Below, in pieces: positions 9,446 through 18,602 of a stretch of 64,000 nucleotides of DNA. The stretch's first letter is position 1. Each line of letters begins with the position of its first letter. The notes under the pieces are model-generated. The model was given only the letters and a program-made list of their open reading frames with translations, did no database searches and had not been told where the DNA came from. The position numbers were made by a program, and so were the translations under genes. Source of the DNA: CAVZCC01 sp963773765 (GTDB lineage: Bacteria > Actinomycetota > Acidimicrobiia > Acidimicrobiales > Microtrichaceae); assembly GCA_963773765.1 (NCBI GenBank), contig CAVZCC010000006.1:671783-735782 (forward strand), read 5' to 3'.

Positions 9446-10141
9446 GTGGCCACGACTACTCGGACTGATTCACGCGATCGCCGACCGGGTTCGCCCAGCT
9501 CGAACGGCGCCGGCACGGTGCACACGCCGGCAGTCGCTCCGCCGAGGCGGCGAGTGCGTCTGCCCGAGCTCGCCGTCGGGCTGCTCGTCACGGTGATGTT
9601 CGCTCTCGGCGCCGTGCTCTGGCACCTCAACGCGAGCAGCAAGGTTCCAGCGCTGGCCGTTGCTTCGCCGATCGAACGCGGCGAGGTGATCGAGGCCGCC
9701 GATCTCCGAGTCGTCTACGTCGCGAGTGACGACCCCCTCGCCCGGATGTCGTCGGGCGAGTCGGACGCAGTGGTGGGCCGCGTTGCACTCGTCGACCTCG
9801 CAGCGGGCACGTTGCTCACACGCTCGGTCGTCGCCGACGCAGCCGCGCTCAACGTGGGCGATGGTGTCGTCGGCCTCGCTCTCGATCCAGGCCAGTACCC
9901 GGCGCTCGGGCTCGCACCGGGCGATCGTGTCAACGTCGTCCGGTCGGGCGAGGCCGCACCCGAGACCGACGACGCGCCGGACACCCAGGTGATCGCCCGA
10001 GGTGCGACCGTGTTCGCGGTCGAGGACCTCTCGAGCGATCGCAAGCTCGTCTCGATCCTCACATCGGAGGGAGACGCGGAAGTCGTCGCCGCGACAGCCG
10101 GAGCCGGTGGACTGCGGCTCGTGTTGGTGGCAACGCCATGA
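9446..10141 (+). CDS. SAF-domain protein, CpaB/RcpC-like pilus assembly
   Basis: The GTG start follows GGAGG. The order is a Pro/Arg-rich cytoplasmic N-terminus, one membrane helix (LAVGLLVTVMFALGAVLWHL, residues about 34-53), then a SAF domain (ASPIERGEVIEAADLRVVYV) and a beta-rich C-terminal region. This matches CpaB/RcpC, which in Tad systems stabilises the outer channel. The end overlaps the start of the CpaE-like gene (ATGA). The reading frame is intact at 231 aa. Confidence 0.75.
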   Translation: MATTTRTDSRDRRPGSPSSNGAGTVHTPAVAPPRRRVRLPELAVGLLVTVMFALGAVLWHLNASSKVPALAVASPIERGEVIEAADLRVVYVASDDPLARMSSGESDAVVGRVALVDLAAGTLLTRSVVADAAALNVGDGVVGLALDPGQYPALGLAPGDRVNVVRSGEAAPETDDAPDTQVIARGATVFAVEDLSSDRKLVSILTSEGDAEVVAATAGAGGLRLVLVATP

Positions 10142-10857
10142 AGATCGTCGCCTTCGGATCCGTTCGAGGTGCCCCGGGGGTCACCACCACAGCGACGTTG
10201 ATCGCTGGCGCGTTGCCCGACCCGGCCGTCTTGGTCGAGGCGGATCTCGCAGGCAGCGTGATGGCCGTTCGCTACGACCTCGGCCGCGAACCGGGCCTCA
10301 CGACGCTCGCCGCATCTGGAACCCTCGAGCCGGACGGGTGGCGTGAGCATGCACAGGACGCCGGCGGTGTCCCGGTGCTCGTTGGTCCGGACTCGCCGGC
10401 CAACGCACGCTCGCTGTGGCGCAGGGCGGGCTCCTCGCTCGGGCAGACCCTGGCGTCGAGTGACGCGACGGTCGTCGCCGACCTTGGGCGACTCGATGAC
10501 GAAGTACCTCTGCTCGACCGTGCCGCGCTCCTGGTGCTCCTCGTTCGCCCGGTGGCCGAGCACCTCGTGACGCTGTCGCACCGACTCCCGATGCTTCGCG
10601 GCCAGGCGCAACGTCTTCAGGTTGGGGTGGTTCTCGTTGGTGAGGGCTCGTACCGGCCCGTCGATGTCGCCGGCCCGTTGGGCGTCGATGTGCTCGGCGT
10701 TCTCCCGCACGACCCCCGTGCCGCAGATGCGCTTTCTGGCGGAGGGACAGGGCTGACCCTGGCGAGATCTCGCCTGTTCCGGGCGGCGACCGGAGTGGCC
10801 ACGACGATTCACTCGGCGATCGGCACCTACGACGAGCCGATCGGGGCGGCCCGATGA
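10138..10857 (+). CDS. CpaE/TadZ-like MinD-family ATPase
   Basis: The gene overlaps the SAF gene by ATGA. The N-terminus, MKIVAFGSVRGAPGVTTTAT, is a degenerate deviant Walker A of the ParA/MinD family, and VLVEADLAGS supplies a switch-like Asp. The spacing and length (239 aa) fit TadZ/CpaE, which localises the Tad machine. The phosphate-binding loop ends VTTTAT instead of GKTTTA, losing the usual Lys; many TadZ proteins have atypical P-loops. It couples by ATGA to the next gene, the TadA ATPase. Confidence 0.7.
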   Translation: MKIVAFGSVRGAPGVTTTATLIAGALPDPAVLVEADLAGSVMAVRYDLGREPGLTTLAASGTLEPDGWREHAQDAGGVPVLVGPDSPANARSLWRRAGSSLGQTLASSDATVVADLGRLDDEVPLLDRAALLVLLVRPVAEHLVTLSHRLPMLRGQAQRLQVGVVLVGEGSYRPVDVAGPLGVDVLGVLPHDPRAADALSGGGTGLTLARSRLFRAATGVATTIHSAIGTYDEPIGAAR

Positions 10858-12204
10858 CCGCCACGATGCAACGAACCGGGCGGCAGCGAACCGGATGACG
10901 CCCTCGTCGCCCGACTTCATCGCACCGTTGGCGACGCGCTCACCGACGCCCACACCGACCACGAGACAGCTGGTCGTGGTCGGCTCCCGCTCGACGATGA
11001 GCGTGCACTCGCCCGCAAGCTCGCTTGCCGACGAGCTGCGCCGAATGGCGAGCGACCGCGTTCGCCGAGGGTCGGGCCCCGCTCGACGACGCCGCCGAAG
11101 ATGCCATCACCGTGGCAGTCCTCGATCGTCTCCACGGATCTCGCCCGACTCCAGCCGCTTCTCGACGATCCGTCCATCCGCGACATCCACATCTCGGGAT
11201 GCGAACGGGTCTGGCTCAACCTCCGCGACGGCAGCAAGGTCCAAGGCCCAGCCGTCGCCGACTCCGACGACGACCTCATCGAGCTCATCGCCACCGCCGC
11301 TCGGCGACTCGGCCGCAGCGAACGGCGTTGGGACAACGCCCATCCCGAGCTCAACCTGCAGCTCCCCAACGGCGACCGGCTCCACGCCCTCATGGCGGTG
11401 TCCGGTCGACCGACCGTGACCGTTCGCCGCCACGACTTCGACATCAGCCGGCTGGCCCAGCTCGTGGACGCGCGGGGTGTGCGACGAGCTGCTGGCCGGG
11501 TTCCTCTCCGCCGCGGTGCGCGCCCGAGCGAACCTGATCGTGGCCGGCGGCACCGGGACCGGGAAGACCACGACTCTGCGGTGTCTCATCAACGAGATCC
11601 CCGCCGACGAGCGGCTCATCACGATCGAGGACTCGCTGGAGATCGGCGTCGAGCGCTTCGACGACCTCCACCCCGACCACGAGACGCTCGAGGCCCGCGA
11701 CGCCAACACCGAGGGCGTGGGCGCGTTCATCGCTCGCAGACCTCGTCCGCTCCGCGCTGCGGATGGACCCCCAGCGGGTGATCGTCGGTGAGGTCCGCGG
11801 CGCCGAGGTGCTGCCCGATGCTCCTGGCGATGAGCCAGGGCAACGACGGCTCGATGTGCTCGATCCACGCCGACTCGTCGAAGGGGGTGTTCTCCCGCCT
11901 GGCGATGTACGCCGCCATGACCGCCGAACGGCTCGCCCCCGACGTCACGAACCTGCTCGTGGCCAACGCCGTCGACCTCGTGTCCACCTCGGCTGGGTCG
12001 ACGGAGAACGTGCCGTGACCAGCATCCGTGAGATCACCGGCACGCTCGAAGGCCGGCCAGGTCGTGTCCAACGAGCTGTGGCGACCCGGACCACGGGGAG
12101 CAGGTGTTCCGGCTGCTCCACCGACGACCGAACTGGCCGAGTCCCTCGAAGCCCACGGCTTCCGACCCCGTGACCACGCCGCCGCTGAGGGGTGGTGGCG
12201 ATGA
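10854..12204 (+). CDS. TadA/CpaF-type secretion ATPase; frameshifted
   Basis: This hexameric ATPase would power pilin extrusion. Recognisable pieces in order are an N-terminal helical region, DDPSIRDIHISG, RPTVTVRRHDF, the Walker A VAGGTGTGKTTTLR (near 11540), the Asp box ITIEDSLEIGVE, and the Walker B/His region DPQRVIVGEVRG then GNDGSMCSIHADS. The ATG overlaps the CpaE stop, but the frame closes after 14 codons. At least four shifts (near 10895, 11100, 11470 and 11745) are needed to read the about 450-residue protein through. The stop overlaps the TadB start. Confidence 0.8.
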
Positions 12205-13062
12205 CGCGTCTTGGTCCTCGCCGCACTGGCGGCCGGCGCGGCCGTCGGGCGTGCTCATCATGGTCGCCGGCCTCACCGGTCGTCAGCTGTTCTCGACCCG
12301 TCGACCTCGACGCTGCGGTCGCACGCTCGGGTCGAGCGCTCGCTCGGTTCGCCGCCGTGATCGGCGCTGGACTGTTCGTGCTGGCGGCCACCGGCTGGAT
12401 CGTCGGAGCCGTACTCGCCGGCGCTGCCGCGTGGGTCCTGCCGGGGATCCTCGGCGGCAAGGCCGACCCGCGAAGCCGCGATCGACCGCACCGAAGCCAT
12501 CGCGTCGTGGACCGAGATGATCCGCGACTCGATCGTCGCCGCATCCGGACTGGAGGAAGCCATCGTCGCCACCGCGCCGGTGGCGCCGCCCGCCATCGCA
12601 CCAGAGGTGCGGAGCGATGGTCCACCGCCTCGACCACCAGCGGCTGCCCGACGCCCTCATCGCCTTCGGCGACGACCTCCACCACCCATCCGGTGATCTC
12701 GTCGTCGCTGCGCTCGTCATCGCCGCCCGCATGGAAGCGAGCGACCTCTCGAGCCTGCTGTCCCGTCTGGCCGAGGCCACCCGCGGCGAAGCCCGCATGC
12801 GCATCCGAGTCGAGGTCGGCCGCACCAGAGTGCGCACCGCCACGAAGGTGATCGTCGGCGTCGTCATCGCGGCCGTCGTCTTCCTGGCCGTCGCCAACGG
12901 CGACTACCTCGACCGTCTACGACAGCCCCGGCGGCCAGCTCATGCTCGCCGTCATCGGTGGCGTCTTCGCCCTCGGCGGCTGGCTCCTCACCCGCATGGC
13001 CTCCATCGACCTGCCCGAGCGGTTCACCGCCCGCGCCGTCGCGCCGGGCGGTGAGCCGATGA
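12201..13062 (+). CDS. TadB-like inner-membrane platform protein; frameshifted
   Basis: This is a T2SSF-type membrane protein. Hydrophobic runs near 12225-12280 and 12355-12450 (VIGAGLFVLAATGWIVGAVL) precede a cytoplasmic loop with LEEAIVATAPV and DLSSLLSRLAEATRGEARMR. Two more helices follow (KVIVGVVIAAVVFLAVANGD and LMLAVIGGVFALGGWLLT). The order is that of TadB. At least three frameshifts interrupt it. It couples by ATGA both to TadA and to TadC. Confidence 0.75.
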
Positions 13063-13973
13063 CGACCCTCGTCATGGTCATCCTCGGCGCCGGCGTCGGT
13101 GTCGGCGTCCTGCTGTGCATTCGGGCGCTGACACCACGCCCGGTTCCGATCGACTCGCGTCCTCGCCGGGCTCGCCCGGCCCGGCCGAGCAGTCACCGAA
13201 CCCATCAGGCCAAGCGAGGCGCCGTCCGATCACCTCGGCGTGTCGCCCGACGAACCCTCGAGGCCGCAGGGCTCAACCTCGGCGCGAACCGACAGGACCT
13301 CGAGCTCGTCGACCGAACCACCGAACGACATGCGCTCGACAAGCTCCTCGGCGGCGTCGCCGGGCTCCTCGTCCCGAACCTCGCCGCCCTCGCCCTCACG
13401 ACCATGGGAATCGGCCCGCCCGCTCGGTGCTCGTCGCCGTTCTCTCCCTCGGCACCGCGGCCGCTCGGCTTCCTCATGCCGGACTTCCTGCTGCGCGACG
13501 AGGCCGAGAAGCGCCGCCGAGCGTTCCGCCACGCGCTGTCGTCCTACCTCGACCTGGTCAACGTGCTCCTCGCCGGAGGTGCCGGCATCGAAACCGCGCT
13601 GTACGCCGCGGCCGACGCCGGCGACGGATGGGGCTACCAGACCATCCGCGGCGCTCTGCGCCGCGCCCGCCTCACCGGTCAGTCGCCGTGGGACACCTTC
13701 GCCGTGCTGGCCGACGACCTCGGCATCAACGAACTGGCCGAGCTCGCCGCCAACGTCTCACTCGCCGGATCCCACGGGGCACGCATCCGAGCATCGCTCG
13801 CCGCCAAGGCCGACACCTTCCGAGGTCACCAGGTCGCCGAGACCGAAGCAGCGGCGGAAGCGGCCACCGAACGCATGACCATCCCGGTCGCCGTGCTCCT
13901 GTTCGGCTTCCTCCTCTTCATCGCCTACCCCGCCGTCTCCCAGATCACCTCCGTCACCGGTCCCCAACCCTGA
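13059..13973 (+). CDS. TadC-like inner-membrane platform protein
   Basis: The frame is open for 304 codons. An N-terminal helix (LVMVILGAGVGVGVLLCI) is followed by a basic loop, two central membrane segments, the conserved cytoplasmic T2SSF region (FRHALSSYLDLVNVLLAGGA, then GALRRARLTGQSPWDTFAVL) and a C-terminal helix (IPVAVLLFGFLLFIAYPAVS). Arg/Pro-rich stretches near 13150-13200 and 13430-13470 look out of frame, suggesting two compensating pairs of indels. It partners TadB as the pilus assembly platform. Confidence 0.8.
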   Translation: MTTLVMVILGAGVGVGVLLCIRALTPRPVPIDSRPRRARPARPSSHRTHQAKRGAVRSPRRVARRTLEAAGLNLGANRQDLELVDRTTERHALDKLLGGVAGLLVPNLAALALTTMGIGPPARCSSPFSPSAPRPLGFLMPDFLLRDEAEKRRRAFRHALSSYLDLVNVLLAGGAGIETALYAAADAGDGWGYQTIRGALRRARLTGQSPWDTFAVLADDLGINELAELAANVSLAGSHGARIRASLAAKADTFRGHQVAETEAAAEAATERMTIPVAVLLFGFLLFIAYPAVSQITSVTGPQP

Positions 13974-14003
13974 ACCGAGCCGCCACCCCCGAAGGAGCAC
14001 CCC

Positions 14004-14226
14004 ATGCCCGACCTGACCCTGTACTTCGACTACCTCTGCGCCCGGTTCGACTACGTCCCGCCCGATCGGGAACGACGGCTCGCGGCGACAGCGGGATGAC
14101 CACGACCGAAGTCGCGGTCATCACCTTCCTGCTCGTCGGCGCCGCCATCGTCGTGCTGGGCATCATCTACGCCGCGGCGAAGAACAACGCCGAAACATCC
14201 CCACCCCGGCCACGCCCGCGCCGTGA
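14004..14226 (+). CDS. Flp-like prepilin; frameshifted
   Basis: An ATG behind AAGGAG begins MPDLTLYFDYLCARFDYVPP. After a single frame shift the sequence continues ARGDSG-MTTTEVAVITF and a hydrophobic helix (LLVGAAIVVLGIIYAAA). This is a type IVb prepilin layout: hydrophilic leader ending in Gly, then a Glu at +5 of the mature protein and one helix. The natural stop in the GCCACGCCCGCGCCGTGA frame overlaps the next GTG start. Without correction only a 31-codon peptide is read. It is probably the main pilin of the cluster. Confidence 0.55.
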
Positions 14227-14626
14227 CCCAAGCGGTCGACGCCCGGCGCCTCCGTGGCGATAGCGGGATGACCACCTCCCAGGTGGCCATCCTCTTCCCG
14301 GCCGTCCTCCTCTGGCTCATGCTCATCGTCCAGTACGGGCTGTGGTGGCACGCCAAGCAGGTCGCCAACGCCGCCGCTGCCGAAGCCGTCGACGTCGCCC
14401 AGCTGCCCGGAGGAACGGCAACCGCGACGGCGAGGCCGCTGCGCACGGGTTCCTCGACCAATCCGGCAACCTCACCGACATCACCGTCACCGTCGATCGC
14501 ACTCCGACGGTCGTCACCGCCGAAGTCGGCGGTCGAGCTCCCCAGCTCGTGCCCGGCTTCGAGTGGTCCGTCACGGCTCGCAGCCAGGGCCCGGTCGAGC
14601 GCTTCATCCCGGAGCCCGAACGATGA
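14223..14626 (+). CDS. TadE-like pseudopilin; frameshifted
   Basis: The GTG start overlaps the prepilin stop. The leader VTQAVDARRLRGDSG is followed by MTTSQVAILFPAVLLWLMLI, repeating the leader-Gly-MTT pattern of the previous gene. The mature part continues with AAAAEAVDVAQLPGG. After a frameshift near 14420 it reads SGNLTDITVTVDRTPTVVTA to a stop overlapping the next ATG. It is a minor pseudopilin expected in the inner membrane and periplasm of the Tad system. Confidence 0.65.
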
Positions 14627-15062
14627 CACGCGCCCGCCGACGAATCGACATCCACGATGACCGCGGCTCCGTCGCCGTCGAGGTTGCCGTCGTCGCCCCC
14701 GCCTTCGTGTTCTTGCTCCTGCTCGTCGTCTTCGCAGGCCGTGTGTCCGAAGCCGACGCCAACGTCCGACCGGGCCACGTCCGAAGCGGCTCGCGCTGCA
14801 TCGCTTCGCCAGCACCCATCCGACGCCGGCACCGACGCCGAAGCCATCGCCGAGGCCAACCTCTCCGCCGCAGGCGTCCAATGCAGCACGCTGACCGTCG
14901 ACGTCGACACCGACAACTTCCAACCCGGCGGGACCGTCACCGTCACCGTTGCGTGCACCAGCTCGATGGCCGACGTCACCCTGCTCGGCGTCCCCGGTAC
15001 CCGCACCTTCTCGGCGACGAGCCGTCGAAGTCATCGATCGACACCGCGGGGACGGAACGTGA
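14623..15062 (+). CDS. TadE/TadF-like pseudopilin; frameshifted
   Basis: The gene begins with ATGA overlap. The leader MTRARRRIDIHDDRGSVAVE ends in the TadE hallmark G-SVAVEVAV, followed by a hydrophobic helix (VAPAFVFLLLLVVFAGRV). After a frameshift near 14765 it continues TSEAARAASLRQHPSDAG and a beta-rich periplasmic domain. A second shift near 15020 restores AVEVIDRHRGDGT before a stop overlapping the next GTG. It is a minor pilus component by family and context. Confidence 0.65.
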
Positions 15063-15463
15063 CTCGCCGAGCCACGGACGACCGGGGCAGCATGACCGCC
15101 TTCGTCGCGGTCACCGCCGTCGCGCTCGTGATGGTCGCCGGGATGGTCTACGACGGCGGCCAGGTCATCTCCGCCACCGCTCAAGCTCGGAGCGACGCCG
15201 CCAAGGCTGCTCGAGCCGGCGCGCAGGAGGTCGATCTCACTTCGCTGCGCTCCACCGGAGAGACGGCCCTCGATCCGGCGCGTGCGGAGGCAAGCGCCCT
15301 CGCCTACCTCGCTGAAGCCGGCAGCACCGGAACCGTCGCCGTGGACGGCGCCAACGTGACCGTGACCGTGACGATCGTCCAACCGATGCACATCCTCCCG
15401 CTACCCGACCGCACCGTCGTGGCCGTCGAGACGGCCACTGCACTCGACGAGGCAACCCCATGA
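15059..15463 (+). CDS. TadG/TadE-like protein with N-terminal helix
   Basis: This intact gene encodes 134 aa, and its GTG start overlaps the previous stop. VTRRATDDRGSMTAFVAVTA leads into a hydrophobic helix (VALVMVAGMVYDGGQVISAT), the pattern of Tad-associated 'helicase/secretion neighbourhood' TadE-like proteins. The rest is a short beta-rich domain. The stop overlaps the start of the LysM protein gene (ATGA). Translation of the whole run from 10138 to 15463 appears coupled. Confidence 0.7.
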   Translation: MTRRATDDRGSMTAFVAVTAVALVMVAGMVYDGGQVISATAQARSDAAKAARAGAQEVDLTSLRSTGETALDPARAEASALAYLAEAGSTGTVAVDGANVTVTVTIVQPMHILPLPDRTVVAVETATALDEATP

Positions 15464-17730
15464 CCCGACAGCGCACCGCTTCGATCGCACGTGGCCTCGC
15501 ATCGCTCGTGCTCCTCGGCCTCCTGCTGATCGGGCCACCACTCGCTCTCGCCGCGCTCGTCGGCTGGCCGCTGCCCACCGAGATCCCAGACCTCGCTTCC
15601 CTCGAGCAAGCCATCCGCTCCGGAGTGAACGACGACATCATCGTGAAGGCGCTCGCCCTCCTCGGGTGGCTGGCGTGGGCCCAGATCGCCGCGTCGATCG
15701 CAATCGAGGTCGTGGCCGTCCTGCGGGGACGCCCATCCATCCAGCTGCCGGTCCTTCCCGGATTCCAAGCCACCGCCGGTCGCCTCGTCGCCAGCATCGC
15801 CATGATGACGGCGACCTTCTCACCAGCTACGGCCATGGCGGCCGCCGCTCCTCCAGTGCCTGTTGTCGCCTTCGCCGCGCCCGCGGCGCCCGTTGCCGTG
15901 CCACCACCATCGTGGGTAGCAACAACGGCTCCCGATGCTGGCCCTGTCGCACCCCCTCGGGTTGCAGACCCACCGGCCACGGTGACGGCCGAACGCCACG
16001 ACAGCTACTGGGCGATCGCCGAACGCACTCTGGGAGACGGCTACCGGTGGCGCGAGATCCGCGACCTGAACGTCGGCCGCACGATGAACACCGGCGATGT
16101 CGTCATGGCCGGCAGCGATCTCGTGCATCCCGGCTGGGTGCTCGAACTCCCTGGCGGTGCCGCGCCGCCCTCGACGACCCAGGTCGAGACGGTCGATTCC
16201 ACTCCGGTCGCCGCTGAGCTGACCGTCGAGCCGGGGGACAACTTCTGGGAGCTGGCCGAGGAGCAACTCGAGGAAGCCACCGGGCATCTGCCCACGGACG
16301 CCGAGACGGCCCCGTATTGGCAGGACATGGTCGAGGCGAACGAGGACCGGCTCGTTCAACCGGGCAACCCAAACCTGATCGTCCCCGGCCAAGAGCTTTG
16401 CGTGCCGCCCGTTCCTGGCGTCCCCGCGGGTGGACCGACAGCGCCGCCCGCCGTCGTCGAGGCAATGCCGGAGCCGCCGCCCGAGCCACCCGCCGAACAG
16501 CCGGTGCCCGCTCCGTCGCCAGCGCCCACGACACTCCCGGCGGAACCAGTGGCAGAGGCACCTGCGGCGCCAACGGTGCCCGACGCATCGACACCAGCCA
16601 GCTCCGCAGCCTCGGACAGCGAGAGCGTGCCCGTGCCTGCGATCGCGGCTGCGGGTCTTGCCAGCGCAGCACTGGCCGTCGGTGCCACCCGCGCGGTGCG
16701 GCGCCGGCGGCGCCAGGCCGGTCATCGCTCGCCCCTTTCACGTCCTGGACCATCCGAAGGCGATGCACTTGCCGTTCATCGAGAGCTACTTGCCAACGCG
16801 GATGATGTCGCCGTCGATGACCTTCGGCGGTGCCTGGGTGAACTCGCCCAGGCCCTAGCCACGACGGGATGCGAGGCCCGTCCCCGCATCGTCCAGCACG
16901 GCCCCGAACACCTCGATGTGTTCCTGAATGCCCCCAGCGACGACGCTCCCGAGGGCTGGCGAGCCGAGGCCGAGGGAGCTGTCTGGACAAGGCGCGCCCC
17001 GACGATCGGAGGCGAGGACGCCGAAACGATCTGCGCAGCGCCGCTGCTCGTGACGATCGGCGAGCCCGATGACGGGGGACAGATCTACCTGGACCTCGAG
17101 GCCGACGGCGTGGTCTCGTTGACCGGCGACATGGTCACGGCCCGAGCGGTCGCCCGATCGATCCTGACCGAGTTGGCATTCACGCCGCTTGCGGACACCC
17201 TCGAGGTCCTGGTCGTCGGCGACCTCGCACCTCCCGATGCCAAGGCTCTCGACCACGTCACCCTCGCCGACTCGTGGGATGACGTCCGCGACGACCTCGC
17301 CGCGTGGGCCGAGCAGTCCCATCAGGTTCTCGTCGACAAGGAGTGGCCCAACTCGTTCCTCGCCCGCGGCGCTGAGCCCTATCACGACGCTCTGGCACCG
17401 GTCGCAGTGATCGCCAACGAGCCACCGCCGGCCGACCTTCTCGACCTCGTGCTCGCGCTCCGCCCGGCGACGCTGGTGGTGGTCGCCCTCGGCGAGATGC
17501 ACAGCGCCACCGTCATCGAGTGCACTCCCGACTCGCTCACCCTCCCGGACCTGGGGCTGGTCTGCATCCCGCACCCCCTCGAGGCCGAGGCTCTCGACGC
17601 CATCATCGATCTCGTGGAGAGCGCCGACGACCCGGGCGCTCCCGTCGATGACCCTGGTGTTCCCGCCGAGGGGCAGCTGTCGCTACTCGCTCCGCCTGTC
17701 GTCGTGGAGCCCAACGCGTGCGGGTCCTGA
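15460..17730 (+). CDS. Membrane protein with two LysM domains, partner of BTAD regulator
   Basis: This intact gene encodes 756 aa. Two N-terminal membrane helices (residues about 12-33 and 62-82) and a hydrophobic Ala-rich segment precede two LysM modules. The first begins RHDSYWAIAERTLGDGYRW, the second TVEPGDNFWELAEEQL. A Pro/Ala-rich linker leads to a further helix (VPAIAAAGLASAALAVGATR) with a basic stop-transfer, then an about 330-residue cytoplasmic domain. The layout matches actinobacterial LysM proteins encoded beside BTAD regulators. It could anchor the Tad apparatus at the cell wall. It overlaps the regulator gene by 13 bases. Confidence 0.7.
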   Translation: MTRQRTASIARGLASLVLLGLLLIGPPLALAALVGWPLPTEIPDLASLEQAIRSGVNDDIIVKALALLGWLAWAQIAASIAIEVVAVLRGRPSIQLPVLPGFQATAGRLVASIAMMTATFSPATAMAAAAPPVPVVAFAAPAAPVAVPPPSWVATTAPDAGPVAPPRVADPPATVTAERHDSYWAIAERTLGDGYRWREIRDLNVGRTMNTGDVVMAGSDLVHPGWVLELPGGAAPPSTTQVETVDSTPVAAELTVEPGDNFWELAEEQLEEATGHLPTDAETAPYWQDMVEANEDRLVQPGNPNLIVPGQELCVPPVPGVPAGGPTAPPAVVEAMPEPPPEPPAEQPVPAPSPAPTTLPAEPVAEAPAAPTVPDASTPASSAASDSESVPVPAIAAAGLASAALAVGATRAVRRRRRQAGHRSPLSRPGPSEGDALAVHRELLANADDVAVDDLRRCLGELAQALATTGCEARPRIVQHGPEHLDVFLNAPSDDAPEGWRAEAEGAVWTRRAPTIGGEDAETICAAPLLVTIGEPDDGGQIYLDLEADGVVSLTGDMVTARAVARSILTELAFTPLADTLEVLVVGDLAPPDAKALDHVTLADSWDDVRDDLAAWAEQSHQVLVDKEWPNSFLARGAEPYHDALAPVAVIANEPPPADLLDLVLALRPATLVVVALGEMHSATVIECTPDSLTLPDLGLVCIPHPLEAEALDAIIDLVESADDPGAPVDDPGVPAEGQLSLLAPPVVVEPNACGS

Positions 17731-18485
17731 TCTCGACGCGACTGGAGGAGCCGGACTTCGACGTGCTCGTCCGGGCGCTTGGTGAGATCCGTGTCGAAGG
17801 CGGCGATCCAATGGCCCCAAAGCAGACCGCAGTCGTCGCCTACATCGCCCTTCACGGCACCGTGACCGCCGACCGGCTCGAGGAAGCTGTGTGGGCCTCG
17901 GCTACCGGCACTTCGCGACGCAAGCGGCTGGCCAACACGATCTCGGAATGCCGCGCCCTCCTCGGTCGCCGACACCTCCCGGCGGCGGCGGACGGTCGCT
18001 ACCAGGCTGGGCCCGGACTCATGACGGATCTCGAGCTCTTCGATCGGCGCATCCGACGAGCAGCCGATCAGCCGCCGACCGAAGCGGCGGACACGCTCCT
18101 CTCGGCGATGGAGCTCGTCACTGGGAAGCTGTTCAACTACCGCAACAGCGACCGATCGTCGTTCTCGTGGGTGGACTTGGAGAACTGGGTGAGCATCTGG
18201 GAGCTGAAGGTCGCGGCCGTCGCGCAGAAGTGCGCCGACCTCCTGCTCGACCTTGGCCGCACCGAGGAAGCGGTCGAGGTGGCGCTCCACGCGCTCAGCA
18301 TCATTCCCACCCACACGGCGCTCACCGAGACGCTGATGCGAGCGCACGCTGCCAACGGTGACCGGCTCGCGGTCCAGCGCGTCTACCAGGAGCACCTCGG
18401 TGCACTGGAGACATTGGACCTCGACGACGCCGAGGAGTCGACGACCGAGCTGTGCGAACGGCTGCTCGGAGCGAGGGCCGGCTGA
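17718..18485 (+). CDS. BTAD-domain (SARP-type) transcriptional regulator
   Basis: This intact gene encodes 255 aa from a GTG start inside the preceding gene. Residues about 30-85 (APKQTAVVAYIALHGTVTAD, LEEAVWASATGTSRRKRLAN) form an OmpR/SARP-like winged helix. The C-terminal half (DLGRTEEAVEVALHALSIIP, AHAANGDRLAVQRVYQEHLG) is a bacterial transcriptional activator TPR domain. It closes the Tad cluster and probably regulates it or senses through the LysM partner. The gap 18486-18602 before the convergent Gabija genes holds no ORF. Confidence 0.75.
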   Translation: MRVLISTRLEEPDFDVLVRALGEIRVEGGDPMAPKQTAVVAYIALHGTVTADRLEEAVWASATGTSRRKRLANTISECRALLGRRHLPAAADGRYQAGPGLMTDLELFDRRIRRAADQPPTEAADTLLSAMELVTGKLFNYRNSDRSSFSWVDLENWVSIWELKVAAVAQKCADLLLDLGRTEEAVEVALHALSIIPTHTALTETLMRAHAANGDRLAVQRVYQEHLGALETLDLDDAEESTTELCERLLGARAG

Positions 18486-18602
18486 CGCTGGGCGGCTCGC
18501 GCCAGATTGCGAGCAGTACGGGTGACGGGTGACCCCTATGTCGGGTGAACCCTCGACCGAACTCCGCCGGTGTTGTTGACGTCAGAGTCGTTTCCGCATT
18601 GA

